This document shows positions 6,396 through 7,142 of a stretch of DNA of 7,142 bases, in pieces. Both the position numbers and the translations under genes were made by a program. Source of the DNA: an uncultured Clostridia bacterium (lineage in GTDB: Bacteria; Bacillota; Clostridia; Oscillospirales; Acutalibacteraceae). The DNA lies in contig CAMFZK010000050.1 in the NCBI GenBank assembly GCA_946006915.1, positions 1 through 7,142 of the forward strand, written 5' to 3'. A model generated the notes under the pieces. The model saw only the letters and a list, made by a program, of their open reading frames with translations. It was not told the DNA's origin and searched no databases. Positions within the stretch are counted from its first letter, which is position 1. Every line of letters begins with the position of its first letter.

Positions 6396-6980
6396 ATGAG
6401 TCTTAAAGAACGGGTTTACAGCGTTCTTACGGTTTCGGCAACCGACACTTTTAATGCCTCCATCTCCTCCTTACTTCCAAAATCCAAGTACTCACCTCTG
6501 CACATTGTCTCAAGCGTAAGTGCCGCAAAACGGGTTATGGCAGAACGCAGTTATGACTTTGTAATTATAAATTCCCCCCTGCCGGACGATACGGGAACCC
6601 GATTTGCCATTGATGTTTGCAACACGGGTAACACGGTTGTACTGCTTTTGGTAAGAGCCGAACTGCACGAAGATGTTTACGACAAAGTGGCGGAACACGG
6701 GGTGTTTACCCTTTCAAAACCAACATCTAAACCAACCATTTTAACTGCGCTTAACTGGTTGACAAGTGCAAGGGAAATGCTTAATAAAACCCAAAAGAAA
6801 ACCCTTTCCATTGAAGAAAAGATGGAAGAAATACGTATTGTAAACCGTGCAAAATGGTTGCTTATTTCAAACCTTAAAATGACCGAGCAGGATGCTCACC
6901 GACATATAGAAAAACAGGCAATGGACCGTTGTATTCCAAAACGCAAAGTTGCCGAAGAAATTATCAACTCGTATACATAA
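6396..6980 (+). CDS. ANTAR-domain antiterminator with degenerate receiver
   Basis: A 194-residue response-regulator-like RNA-binding protein. Residues 1-115 have receiver-domain topology, but the phosphorylation site is lost: the expected Asp is Asn59 in DFVIINSPLPDDTG, the N-terminal acidic pair is absent (LTVSATD), and the switch Thr/Ser is replaced in LLLVRAE. Only Lys108 in SKP remains. A helical, probably coiled-coil linker (about 117-148) leads to the ANTAR domain at about 138-192, with the conserved RAKWLLI and AHRHIEKQAMD segments. ANTAR proteins prevent termination by binding paired hexaloop hairpins, and such hairpins precede this operon (39-84), so autoregulation is likely. Neighbouring glutamine synthetase suggests a nitrogen signal, as in clostridial glnA-linked ANTAR regulators. 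No partner histidine kinase is in the window. AAGGAGGGG at 6381-6389 is a very strong ribosome site, and the 34-base gap has no terminator. Confidence 0.9.
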   Translation: MSLKERVYSVLTVSATDTFNASISSLLPKSKYSPLHIVSSVSAAKRVMAERSYDFVIINSPLPDDTGTRFAIDVCNTGNTVVLLLVRAELHEDVYDKVAEHGVFTLSKPTSKPTILTALNWLTSAREMLNKTQKKTLSIEEKMEEIRIVNRAKWLLISNLKMTEQDAHRHIEKQAMDRCIPKRKVAEEIINSYT

Positions 6981-6983
6981 CAT

Positions 6984-7021
6984 AAACGGCAAAAGCAAAT
7001 AATCGCTTCTGCCGTTTTTTT
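6984..7021 (+). terminator. Operon-end intrinsic terminator
   Basis: Bases 6984-6996 pair with 7005-7017 (12 pairs and one A-C mismatch at 6992/7009) around an eight-base loop, followed by a T run through 7021. It lies three bases after the ANTAR stop codon and ends the operon. The opposite strand has only a weak T tract after the same stem, so it is at best a partial terminator for the converging gene. Confidence 0.9.
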
Positions 7022-7025
7022 ACAT

Positions 7026-7142
7026 TCATTTTAATTTCACACTTATTTCACCCGATGATAAATACTCGGTTTTGCCGTCTTTGTATAAAACCTTTAATCG
7101 GCATTTATCATCTATTTCTATTGCTTTTGCAGTTATTTTTTC
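7026..7142 (-). CDS. birA: Biotin--protein ligase C-terminal fragment (partial, runs off the window)
   Basis: On the minus strand an open frame enters from the window's right edge and ends at a stop codon at 7028-7026, leaving the last 38 residues. The peptide reads AKAIEIDD, then KVLYKDGKTEYL, and closes with SSGEISVKLK. This matches the small SH3-like C-terminal domain of BirA-type biotin ligases, whose typical pattern is a G/A-I-D-x-x-G-x-L strand, an acidic DG turn, and a terminal SGE(I/V)S(L/V)(R/K). The full enzyme would activate biotin with ATP and attach it to a carboxylase lysine. Only the tail is visible, so start, size and any DNA-binding domain are unknown. The gene converges on the glutamate operon and appears functionally unrelated. 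Confidence 0.72.
   Translation of the reverse strand, partial: EKITAKAIEIDDKCRLKVLYKDGKTEYLSSGEISVKLK

Overview
The window looks like chromosome from a low-GC, anaerobic Firmicute of the class Clostridia. The evidence is moderate AT-rich composition, strong AGGAGG-type ribosome sites, many iron-sulfur proteins, a short Gram-positive-type glutamine synthetase, and an ANTAR antiterminator of the clostridial nitrogen type. I cannot name the species.

Almost the whole window is one seven-gene ammonium-assimilation operon on the plus strand. It begins with a consensus sigma-A promoter (TTGACA, 17-base spacer, TATAAT; 4-32). The short leader (about 39-131) can fold in two exclusive ways. One is a pair of small hairpins with hexanucleotide loops carrying A at loop position 1 and G at position 4, which matches the ANTAR target RNA. 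The other is a 23-bp hairpin followed by a U tract, an intrinsic terminator.

The genes, in order, are: a class II glutamine amidotransferase (132-1223); a ferredoxin plus FMN glutamate synthase central domain (1225-2730); a protein for four [4Fe-4S] clusters (2736-3176); an FAD/NAD(P) oxidoreductase (3173-4405); a GXGXG-domain glutamate synthase subunit (4405-5124); a short glutamine synthetase (5150-6361); and an ANTAR response-regulator-like protein (6396-6980). Gene junctions range from 4-base overlaps to gaps of 34 bases. A terminator closes the operon at 6984-7021. Converging from the right edge is the last 38 codons of a probable BirA biotin ligase on the minus strand.

Together the genes encode a complete GS-GOGAT cycle. 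Glutamine synthetase makes glutamine. The glutamate synthase, divided into separate polypeptides as in archaeal-type enzymes, moves the amide nitrogen to 2-oxoglutarate, with reducing power probably delivered through the FAD protein and the polyferredoxin. The last gene encodes the type of RNA-binding protein that would recognise the leader, so the operon probably controls its own read-through.

Points most worth checking are the compact leader, the regulator's receiver domain without a phospho-acceptor Asp, and a glutamine synthetase with Lys where the catalytic flap Glu normally sits and with a missing C-terminal tail.
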